In this document: in pieces, positions 35,589-44,934 of the stretch
How positions within the stretch are numbered: the first letter of the stretch is position 1
How the letters are laid out: every line of letters begins with the position of its first letter
Program-made: the position numbers and the translations under genes
DNA from: Limnanthes douglasii subsp. nivea
Lineage: Eukaryota > Streptophyta > Magnoliopsida > Brassicales > Limnanthaceae
Reading direction: 5' to 3'
DNA: 64,000 bases
Assembly: GCA_036936605.1 (NCBI GenBank)
Contig: JAUPFV010000002.1
Coordinates: forward strand, 342,304,654 to 342,368,653
The notes under the pieces: generated by a model
Database searches by the model: none
What the model saw: only the letters and a program-made list of their open reading frames with translations
What the model was told of the DNA's origin: nothing

Positions 35589-36020
35589 TTATCTACCAAT
35601 GGTATGGTAGAAAATAACATCTTCTTCGATAAGATGATGGTGACGAACACCACACGAGCGCCATTGTTGGGCATAATCCAGTATTTTTCTGAATAAAAGT
35701 TTTAAAAAAAAGGATATAAAGTTGTATACCTCTTCCATGTCCATGTTAATCTGTAGAAACACAGATTTTATTACCATTTCGGCCATAATTTTATATTTTA
35801 CAAATTTAAAAAAATGGTTAGTTTACGTTTTGATTTTGTTATGATTTTAATGACTTTTATGAAGTAAAATGTTAGGTTATAGTAGATTTTCTGTTTTGCA
35901 ACTTCTTGGAGTAAATAATAGCATAAAACGTAATACAATAAACTTCTAAGATTTTTTAGGGTTTTTGGAAGAGTGATAATTATGTAGCATGTGACTTCAT
36001 GGTGTAATTTTGGCTGGGTT
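35589..36020 (-). pseudogene. MULE-1-related fragment (5' part)
   Basis: Minus-strand frame starting at 35,786 (MAEMVIKS.., NMDMEEVYNF) parallels the N-terminal exon of MULE-1 at 6080-6175 (MAGKES.., SMDAEEVHCI). Flanking noncoding DNA also matches: TGCAACTTC[AT]TGGAGTA and AAG[G]ATTTTTTnGGGTTTTT occur in both, as does GACGAACACCA downstream. The transposase core is absent here. Confidence 0.5.
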
Positions 36021-37203
36021 TTGATAACAAAATTATCAAACTATACGGTTGAGCATATACGACTCAATTTTGTATCCGCACCTTATAGCATAGTCAAATC
36101 ATAATATATCATCGAATGGTTTAACGTATGCATATACTAGTACAACTAGAAAATAATCTTAAATACTTACAAAAAATATGTTATAAAATATAAATTTTCC
36201 GTAATTTTTAAATATAATAAGAAATATATTAAAATGTGTCTCATATCAATCATCAAACGATCGTAACGAATCGTTTCGTCTGGAAATGGTTAATAGGTAA
36301 TTTATATTGGATCTATAGCCTCTCTCCAGCCCATAAATATGATATAACTCTGGTAATATTCTAGTTGAAAATTACAGAAATGCTCATATCCAATACTTAA
36401 GAAAAAAATTAAAATTACTTATCTACTTTTACCATGTATGCAAATTAAATATAACACATTATATATACACATTGGAATATGCATATCCCATGTGTAGTGA
36501 TCTATAATATCTAAGTATTTGAGGAAATGCAACAAATCATTCTTTATATACCTCCCTCTCTTGTCGGTGAAAATGATCCAGCTGAATAGAAATATGAGAT
36601 ACACTCTCGTTCAAAACTGTATATTAGCAACCACAGTAACGATAAACAGAGAAATTTTATTCTTACCAATACATTCTAATTTTGCTTCTTTTGAAAAACT
36701 TAATCTCCTCTTTAGCTACTGTAAGAGGGACACCAAACAATCTCAATATTATTTCAAGGTTATATATATATATATATATATATGTATGTTTTCGTTTATC
36801 TCGACAAGTGATCTCATGCACCAGTAGATTTGTAATGATATCCATATCATCTAATGTTATCATAATCTTCCTAAATGAGAAATAAAAACTGCTGGTATTC
36901 AGATGTCATCTTTTAACAAATGCGTCTACGAGTGAGATATTCAGATTCCTATCATACGATGAGTTTAATATTGGTCTAAATGTTATTGGAAACTTCATGG
37001 ACATATTGTTGGTTGGTCATATCTCAACAAAGCAACAAATTGTACGATGTTGTAAAAGTAAACAAAAATGTATCTGTAGATCTCTCTTACAAATCAAGCA
37101 GTTTATATTTAACATAAAATATAAAAAAAATCCGGAATAAAAATGTAACAAAATCTTATATACATACACTGTTTTGATTAAAATGAAAGGCTATATTATT
37201 TAA
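36021..37203. other. AT-rich spacer with TA microsatellite
   Basis: A TA dinucleotide run lies at about 36,762-36,784. Overlapping frames there are products of the microsatellite. No gene recognised. Confidence 0.5.
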
Positions 37204-37615
37204 TAATCCTTTGTATAATACACAATCTAAAACCTTCTTTTAAACAGAGGTCAATCTATTGATTGACCACTCATCACTTTATAATACGCAAAAGCTTCTT
37301 TCAAAAATAGGTTCGTCCATTGATCAAATCTTCATCATCCATAACTCCCAAAATCTTCCTTAATAAATGGGTTATTCCACTTATCAACCCATCATCCTCT
37401 ATGACACCTAAAACCTTCCTTCCTAAAGAGCTCAGTGCACTGACCGACCCTTTATCATCCAAAAAGCACAAAACCTTCTTTCACAAAGGGTATCGTACAC
37501 TAACCGACCCTTCATCATTCATGAAGCCTAAAACATTCCTTCATAAAAGGATTTATCTGATGGTCGACCCCTCATCATCCATCAAGTACATATCATTCGT
37601 TTATAGATAGGTAAG
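37204..37615 (+). repeat. 60-bp minisatellite with frame-preserving units
   Basis: About seven diverged units of 60 bp, for example the unit ending ..TCATCATCCATAACTCCCAA followed by AATCTTCCTTAATAAATGGG. Because 60 is a multiple of three, one + frame (37,320-37,610) stays open and encodes a 20-residue repeat around DPSSSMTPKTFLHK. Nothing shows that it is translated. Confidence 0.8.
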
Positions 37616-37879
37616 TCTACTGGAAATGGTTAATAATCTTTAAGAACCAAACCTAAATATATTAACCCTTAGTTTTATTAGAAACTAAAATATTCCTTCA
37701 TAAATAAGTCGGGCAGTAGAACCAAAATATTCTTAATAATATTAACGATATCTAAATAAATATCTGAAATAAATGTGATTTGACATTCTAATAAACGAAG
37801 TTTCAAACTCTCTAGAAACCAGAGTCAATTGTTAGCATATTCACAACCAACAATACCAAATGTAATAGGAAAAATACAT

Positions 37880-38794
37880 GAAAACAAATTAAAGTGCTAT
37901 CATATGTATCTCGTCTCATAAATATCATTTTATAAGTCTCATAAAGATATTTGTTCACGATTCACATGATTAATATATTTTCACGTATCTCAAATACAAT
38001 ATTATGTGTCTAGCATGGTGGTAAATTGGACCTATTATAGACTGAACTCACATTAATGATTGATGAGATACTAATGTCTCATATCTTTCATGTATATTAC
38101 ATGTTGGCCTCACATCATGAATGTCTATTATATAGTGGTCTCATATCTATTATATACAAAATCATGATGGCCCATATTTATCCTTATATACGTCTCACAA
38201 CTATATTTTCTCACGTCTCGCATGAGGAATTAGAATTTATCTTGTAGCCCTCACATACTAAGTCATATCGGCGTGTTTCGCATGAAGCATGAATGCGATA
38301 CTTTATACAGGTCTTGCATGTGGCATTATTGAGATACAAGGTCTCGTATCTGTCATGTATATAATATGTTGGTCTCGCATATTGCATGCATGTTACATTC
38401 TCGTCTAATGCCTAGCCTATACAAAAATCATGATATCTCGCGTCTCTGATACAAAAAATAAACTGGTCTAGCATGCAAGTCAAGAAAATTTGCCTAGTCT
38501 CACGTCTTCAGAAAAAATTAATATTAAAATTAAAATTGCTTAACAAGATAGAGAAAAAAATGAAAATTCCTATTATTATCATATCTTATTATCACCACAA
38601 CAGTAGGTTATACTATACTTACCTTTAACCAACACACACCAGCTATTTTCAACATACCTTTAGATACTTCTAAAATCTTCAAACTCACTAAGAGGAACGA
38701 TTGCAATTTGAAAATTTTGTTGGAAAATGCACACTCGAGGTCTAGACATTACTTACTTGCATTGCACAGTTTAAAAATAATTAGTAGCAAGTAT
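37880..38794 (-). pseudogene. Second fragment of the GCGAGAC-family MULE, inverted
   Basis: At 38,560-38,770 the minus strand aligns with 11,870-12,060 (GTTGGTTAAAGGTAA, ATCGTTCCTCTTAGTGA, ACCTACTnTTGTGG), the N-terminal coding part of that transposase. At 37,880-38,520 the minus strand carries the same CATGCGAGAC words (plus strand GTCTCGCATG). So repeat orientation again follows transposase orientation. The fragment is cut at 38,794 by the Tat-1 LTR. Confidence 0.7.
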
Positions 38795-39153
38795 TGATGA
38801 GATCAAATATTTTAGCTGCGGAGTCTTGACTTAATCTGATGGGCAGTTTAGACCATAACCACTATTATAAAAAACCAAACAGGACAAACGTAATAAATGG
38901 TGACTAAGCTAGATGCTGGTCATTTCACACCAAATTACTAATGAGTCCTTAAACTTGACCCGACTCTATTATTCGACCCGATATGCCCATGGGTCAATAA
39001 TTAAGTATAAATACCCCAAGCACTTCCATTAATGAGGGTAATCAGAATTTATTACTAGCACACAACTTAATTATCTCACTACTCTCTACTCTAAAAATTA
39101 AATTCCCAAACCACTTTACAAGATTTACCCTCACACAAAAACTAACCACACCA
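38795..39153 (+). repeat. Tat-1 5' LTR
   Basis: 359 bp from TGATGAGA to ..ACACCA, structured like the Tat-2 LTR (TATA-like AGTATAAATACC, CATTAATGAGGGTAAT). It is inserted into the MULE fragment on its left. Confidence 0.75.
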
Positions 39154-39156
39154 AAT

Positions 39157-39178
39157 TGGCGAACACAGTGGGAGGACG
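39157..39178 (+). other. Tat-1 primer binding site
   Basis: TGGCGAACACAGTGGGAGG follows the LTR after a 3-bp gap. It is nearly the same as that of Tat-2 (TGGCGAGCACAGTGGGAGC). The tRNA was not identified with confidence. Confidence 0.6.
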
Positions 39179-39228
39179 ACGGTGCCTGAATTTAACAATT
39201 CAAAACCAACAATAAAAGTAGTTCAGAT

Positions 39229-40421
39229 GGATCCAAATGAGCAGATTACACCTCATAAGGTGGAAGTTTCAAGGGAAAACAATGAGTATACTATCGAGGA
39301 GCGCAACTAGTTGAGAGCTGAGATAGAGGCGCTGAGAGCAATAAAACAAGCAGAAAAAGAAGTTAAGGAAAAATGCGGTGTATCAGTACTTCACCACACT
39401 GACAACCTTGGAGAAAATGAGTAGTCTTTGAAAACCCATCTCAGTCCCAAGAAGACACACCGATCTAAGCCTATTGAGAGTTCTGCATTTGAGTCCTCCA
39501 ACAACTCATCAAATGAGGCAGAGCTTGAAGAATCATTATCCTCAAGCAGTGATGAGGGAAGGTCAAAAAAGAAAATGAGGTTGACTAAAAAACATTCAAG
39601 AAAAAAGGATAGGCATGACAGGGTTAAGAAGCACTATAGAAAGGGGAAATGGTCAGCCAATCATCATATTGATCAGTTGTTGATTGATCCCTTTGCTTTT
39701 CAGTCTGAACCAAGTATTTTTTGCAACCCCTAATGAAGATATTGTTTTTAGCCGTAACAAAAATTGGAGGCAATCGCCTTTGTCTGCAAAAATACTCTCT
39801 GGACACCTTCCTAAGAGGTTTGATAGCTCAAAGATGGAGAAAGACGATGGGAGTCGATATCCAGATATCCATCTGGAGCAGTTTAAGAACTTCATGATGA
39901 ATTTCGAAGATGATGACAAGTTATTATGTAGGGCCTTCTCCCAAACTTCCACAGGAAGTTCCCTCAAATGGTACAATAGTCTCCCTCAGAGGTGCATAAG
40001 AAATTTTGATACATTTTGGGTTGCCTTCCGGAGGCAATTTGTTGGAAACAAGGAACTCAATGGTAATGGGGACACCATCGTCCATTGTGCTCAGGATCCG
40101 AACGAGTCCCTAAATGAGTATATTAATCGTTTTGTGAACACAAAGAATGGGCTGGCATATTTCTTTGAGCAGGTTGAAATTGCTTCCCTTAGACAAGGTT
40201 TGAATCCAGGTAATCTAGCTGATTCAGTAACTCAGAAGAAGGCTATGACTTATGGTTGTTTATTGAACCAAATGGGAAAGAAAATCAACGTTGATGAGAC
40301 TAAGAAAACCATAGTACACCGCCAAGTAAGGTCTACTGCTATAACAACAACTCCTCCAACTAATAATAAGTCCGGTTACAGGGAAAAAGAGATTGGACAA
40401 GGGTCCAACCGGTCAAGGTAG
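39229..40421 (+). pseudogene. Tat-1 gag
   Basis: Starts MDPNEQITPHKVEV at 39,229. An in-frame stop follows, then the KSHRSKP-like serine/basic region (39,428-39,733), then a frameshift into 39,700-40,421 with the capsid core (GHLPKRFDSSKMEK, LEQFKNFMMNFEDDDKLL, FDTFWVAFRRQFVG, LRQGLNPGNLADSV). It is about 70% identical by eye to Tat-2 gag. Confidence 0.85.
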
Positions 40422-40499
40422 AATCAATCTAAACAAACTCAGAGCGAATAGGTCAGAAATAAAAGAGGGCCATGGGTTCAGCCTGAGTGGTTTGCTGAA

Positions 40500-41180
40500 T
40501 TGGGGGAGAGTGTGGCTACCATCTATGACAAGACTAAAAATGAGGTGCATTTTAGAAAGCCAGCAACATTGCAGTCCCCCAGAGAAAATCGAAGCACTCG
40601 TTTCTGCCAATACCACAATGACACATGCCATGATACTCATGATTATATAGTCTTGAAACAGGAGGTCCAAAACCTCATTAAAAGGGGCAAGTTGGGGCAT
40701 ACGTCAAAAAACAAAGGGGAAACAGACTGGATAATGCACAAACCAGTTTGGCCAACCCATTTGGATGTTGGGATGTCCACCCACCAGTATCAGTTTCCAT
40801 CTCCCTTTATAGTTTTTGATGAGGATGACTTGCGAGACATTGCAAGGCCTCATGAAGATACAACGGTGATAGGGGCATCAATAGAAGGAAACGATATACG
40901 TCAGATTCTGATTGATACAGGAAGTTCGACAAACATCCTGTTTTTAAGCTCCTACAAACAAATGAGAAACCCTTTTCTCATACATCATTTGAGCCGAACC
41001 ATTGTATGCTTCACAGGAAGTTTTGCAGATGTGATTGGGGAGTTCGAAGAGGAAGTGTTGTTAAGGAAAGGATCCTTCAAAAAAATGGTAAGAGTGTTGT
41101 TTTTTTGTGGTAGATTTCTCAACATCTTACAATGTAATATTTGGGAGGTCTTGGCTCTCCATAATGCATGATGTGGCCTC
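40500..41180 (+). pseudogene. Tat-1 zinc knuckle and aspartic protease
   Basis: Open 40,500-41,171. The knuckle-like part reads CQYHNDTCHDTHD (Tat-2: CQYHHDTGHTTEDC), so its last Cys is lost. The protease active site is ILIDTGSSTNIL. The following frame 41,107-41,481 continues through FGRSWLSIMHDVASTVHQ after a frame change. Confidence 0.85.
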
Positions 41181-41559
41181 TACGGTCCACCAATGTTTGA
41201 AGTATGATGTCCATGGACAAGTAAGTGTTGTCCGGAGCAGCCAGAAGATAGCCAGGGAATGCTATGCAACAGCCCTTGCCCCTAAGACTTTAAGGGCAAT
41301 CAGAGTTAACAAAGATTATCAGCTATTGGAGCCTTCTGCTGAGGAAAATAAAATTGATGATCCCAGGGAGGCTCCCAGTGTTATAATACCTATTGAGGAG
41401 GTTGAAACTTACTCCCTCGCAGAAGGAAAGAGTGTTAAAATTGGTTCCAAGCTGGCACCAGGTTTGAAACACCAGTTATGATCCTTTTTGATGAATAATC
41501 AACATGTTTTCACATGGTGAATAGTGATATCACTAGAGTGCCAGCTGATATTATTTCCT

Positions 41560-42934
41560 ATAAGTTGTCAATCCGGAATGATATTGCGCCAGTTGTACAA
41601 AAGAGAAGGTTTTTTCTAAGGAAAAAGCAGATGTAATTTTTCAAAAAGTTAACCGTTTAACCAAGATGGGTGACCTTATAACCGTTTAACCGTTTAATCA
41701 AAAAGTTAACCGTTTAACCGTCCAATGAAATCAATGCACATGCACCAGGTTTAAAGAATCTCCATACCATTTTTGGACTGCCAACCCTGCTTTGGTCAAT
41801 ATTAAGAATGGCAAGTGGCGCATGTGCATTGATTTCACTAACTTTAATTGGGCATGCCCTAAGGATCTTTATCATGTTCATTGGATAGATCAGTTAGTGG
41901 ATTCTACCTCTGGAAACATACTGTTGTGTTTCATGGATTCTTTTTCAGGGTACAACCAAATACAAGTAGATCCGAAGGATCAAGATCACACTACTTTCGT
42001 CACAAAAAAAGGTCTTCATTGTTATAAGGTGATGCCATTATGATTGAAAAATGCTGGAGCCACTTACTCGAGGTTAGTGGATAAAGATTTTGCTAATTAG
42101 ATTGCAGAAACATAGAGGTTTACATAGATAATATGATAGTTAAAATCTTGGAAGAAGATTCACATATATCTGACCTTCAAGAAACATTCTCCAACTTAGA
42201 AGCTGTAAAGTTAAAATTAAACCCTGAAAATTGTGTATTTGGGGTCTGATTTGGAAAATTCTTGGGCTACATAATAAGTGAGAAGGGAATTCAGCCTAAT
42301 CTGGATCAACTTAGTGCCTTGCTAACTCTGGACCCTCCTCGAAATATTAAAGAAGTTCAAAGATTGACATGGCAATTTCTTGTGTTGAATAGGTTTATTT
42401 TAAGATCATGGGATAAATGCACTCCATTCTTCCAAGTATTGAGGAATGCTAAAGACTTTAATGGTCTCCATAGTGTGACCATGATTTTATTGAAATCAAA
42501 AAGCATTTGCCTTCACCTAAAACTCTTTTCAAATCTGTTTGGGGGAAAAGCTCTATGTATATCTGGCTATATCAGAATACACAATAAATGTTGTGCTAGT
42601 TAAAGAGATAGACAATTACCCTCGTCCGGTGTATTACATCAGTAAGAGTCTGTTGGATGCTGAGAGAAGATATTTGAAGTTGGAAAAATTGGCATTGGCC
42701 CTAGTAATTGCAGCAAGAAAGATGAGACCATACTTCCACGCCCATTCCATTGTTGTTCGAACATCTTTCCCCTTGAAAGGTGTTCTTCAGAAATTTGACG
42801 TGTCAAGTAGAATGAATAAGTGGTCAGTGGAGCTAGGTGATGATGATATTGATTTTGCACCCCTAACAACAATTAAAGCTCAATCAGTGGCTGACTTATT
42901 GGTAGAATTTCATGCTGATAGATCTTCCAGATAG
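41560..42934 (+). pseudogene. Tat-1 reverse transcriptase and RNase H
   Basis: RT fragments include RMCIDF-like RMCIDFTNFNWACPKDLY, FMDSFSGYNQIQVDPKDQ, HCYKVMPL and the catalytic box as VYIDNMIVK (about 42,118-42,144). The second Asp of YxDD is Asn here. Then come GYIISEKGIQPNLDQ, RNIKEVQRLTWQF, and the first RNase H (LYVYLAISEYTINVVLVKE, LKLEKLALALVIAARKMRPYF). A 100-bp scrambled segment lies at 41,640-41,740. Inactive. Confidence 0.85.
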
Positions 42935-42944
42935 GAATTAGAAA

Positions 42945-43330
42945 ACCGATCTAAGAAAAAATGGGTAGTTATAACTGATAATGGATCAAGTACTACGGGT
43001 TGTGGGGCTGGAATTTGTTTAATTTCTCCATATGGTGACAATATGTACTATGCTATATGTTTTGGTTTTAGAGCTTCTAAGAATGAATCTGAATGTGAAA
43101 CAGCCATAGCGGGTCTTAAGCTAGCTTTCATATGTGGGGCAAATAGAGCTCGGTTAATGAGTGATGCCCAATTGTTGATTCACCGTGCTCAAGGATAATC
43201 TGAAGCAAAGAAAGAACAGTTGATTAAATACTTTCTTATGTTGAAAGAAGTTGCCGCAAACTTTAAAAATATCAGCTATGAACACAAACCTAGATCGAAA
43301 AAAACCTGGTAGACTATTCGGAAACTATAG
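42945..43330 (+). pseudogene. Tat-1 second RNase H (aRH)
   Basis: KKWVVITDNGSSTTGCGAG (Tat-2 has TDGGSSTMGCGAG, so the DGG is altered), NESECETAIAGLKLAFICGA, LMSDAQLLIHRAQG. A second RNase H between RNase H and integrase defines the Tat lineage. Confidence 0.8.
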
Positions 43331-43599
43331 CTTATTCTGAATCTTACCCATGGATTCTTGTGCAAGAGTGTCCTTCCGTACAGAAAGGTCAAGAAAAAGA
43401 AAGTGAAGAAAGTATGAGTATACTTGTTATTCAACCTAAAGATTAGAGATATGATCTTCTTTAGTTTATCTCTGATGGGATATTGCCTCTGGATAAAACC
43501 GTGGCTAAGAAAATCAAGTACAAGGCTCGTGGTTTGTTGATATTAAGATAAGTTATACAAGAAGTCTTTCAGCAGACCTCTCTTACGTTGCTTAGAATT

Positions 43600-44051
43600 T
43601 AAAGAATCCCAAGTTGTGTTATCTAAACTACATGATGGAGAAGGTTCTGCACACTGTGGCTATAGGGCCCTAACCAGAAGAGTTCTATTAGCAGGATACT
43701 ACTGGCCAACCATGGTGACATATGCTAAAAAGATGTTGAACCAATACCCTTTGTCAGATGGGGTATAGATCTAGTTGGGCCTCTCCCCATGGCATCTGGT
43801 GGATGTAGAACAATCATAGTCGCTATTGACTATTTTTCTAAGTGGATAGAGGCAGCTCCTTTGGTTGGAACCACTTCGAAATCAATTATTGAATTTATTT
43901 TATCTAACATATGTTGCATATTTGGGGTCCCCCAAAAAATTACTACTGACAATGGACCACAGTTTGATAATAACGACATAGAAGTGTTTTGCGTATCGAG
44001 AGGAATCCAACATTGTTTTTCTTCTCATTTTCACCCACAAGAAAATAGGCA
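43600..44051 (+). pseudogene. Tat-1 integrase, truncated
   Basis: H2C2-like part near 43,650-43,740 (GHCGYRALTRRVLLAGYYWP). The core has WGIDLVGPLPMASGG (first Asp), KITTDNGPQFDNND (second Asp) and HFHPQENRQ, where homology with Tat-2 stops at about 44,051, at the catalytic Glu. The rest of the integrase is absent. Confidence 0.85.
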
Positions 44052-44122
44052 GAATCCACAGGAGTGTGCACCGATGGTGCCTCACACTGTGTACCTATGG
44101 TGCAACCTTCATGCACCATAGG
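44052..44122. repeat. GCACCATAGGTACAC palindromic repeats, left part
   Basis: Repeats of GTGCACCGATGGTGC, TGTGTACCTATGGTGC and ATGCACCATAGG. The array continues at 54,469 beyond the inserted Tat-2. Confidence 0.75.
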
Positions 44123-44497
44123 TGATGTGGTTTATTTTCGGTTAAGGGTAATTTTGTCCAGAGTTTTATGGTGTTTCAAATGTATTTAATGTTTGGATAG
44201 ATTGTAGTGAGAGACTTGAGCTGCCTGGTTGTATTTTATTTTCATTACCCTCATTAATGAAAGTGGTTGGGTATTTATACCCTTAATTGTGGGCCACTTG
44301 GGATTTCGGGTCAACTTATGGATTCAGGTCGAGTTCCAAGACCCATTAACCTTTAAGCAAGTAGGTAATTAGCTTAGTCATGAAGTGATTAAGTTTTTAA
44401 TAAATTAATTCAGTTCGGATGGTTCAGTGGGTGGATCTTGTCTGAATTACCCCTGTCCGGTCCCCATAGTGAGTGGTGATAAAATCTGGACTCATCA
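44123..44497 (-). repeat. Tat-2 3' LTR
   Basis: 375 bp. On the element strand it starts TGATGAGT and ends CCACATCA, with TATA-like GGGTATAAATACCC in the middle. Its left end carries the ATAGG duplication. Confidence 0.95.
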
Positions 44498-44513
44498 GTA
44501 GCCCCTTTTCTAG
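44498..44513 (-). other. Tat-2 polypurine tract
   Basis: On the element strand AGAAAAGGGGCTAC immediately precedes the 3' LTR. Confidence 0.7.
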
Positions 44514-44829
44514 GTTGTGTTCGAAGGCCTTTAGCAAAACCTAAAAAATAGTTCAAGTGTAATCATAACTTTGTCCGGATATTTCGAAATGAGTAACGAC
44601 TTTACCCGGATTGATAAAGCTCTCAGAAATTGAACGGTTTCACCAGAGATCGTGGGACACGTGTCCTTCTCTGATTTGCCACACCGACCGTTTTTCTCCT
44701 AGAATGGCGCTCTCACTTGCTCTAAAAAGTAACTCCTTCAATTAATGCAGGTGACATCAGCGCCGTCTTTAATCATTACATTTACCCTTTCGAATTCTCC
44801 TAGGTATCGAAGCATCTTTTGTTCCTTTA

Positions 44830-44838
44830 CTATAAATT
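44830..44838 (+). promoter_or_regulatory. TATA box of the antisense gene
   Basis: CTATAAATTA on the + strand about 100 bp upstream of the ATG at 44,935, followed by a pyrimidine-rich leader. It lies inside the element and is independent of the LTR promoters. Confidence 0.5.
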
Positions 44839-44934
44839 AGTTCACTTTTTACTGTTTTATCATCTTCATTATCTCTACTCTGTTAATCTTCAAGGTTTTC
44901 ACCTTTCAAAAAACCCTTCTTTTGTTGAGAGTTT

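Larger units (their letters stand above)
38795..44051 (+). mobile_element. Tat-1: decayed Ty3/gypsy Tat element, truncated in integrase
   Basis: + strand order: 5' LTR, primer site, gag, protease, RT, RNase H, a second (archaeal-type) RNase H, integrase. The double RNase H is the hallmark of the Tat lineage. Frameshifts, stops, a D-to-N change in the RT active site and a local inverted duplication show it is old. It breaks off inside the integrase core, where the MULE-3 terminal repeats begin. No 3' LTR is present. Confidence 0.85.

Noticed and set aside
36663..36885. Overlapping frames with IYIYIYIYI runs
   Set aside because: Products of the TA dinucleotide microsatellite at 36.76 kb.
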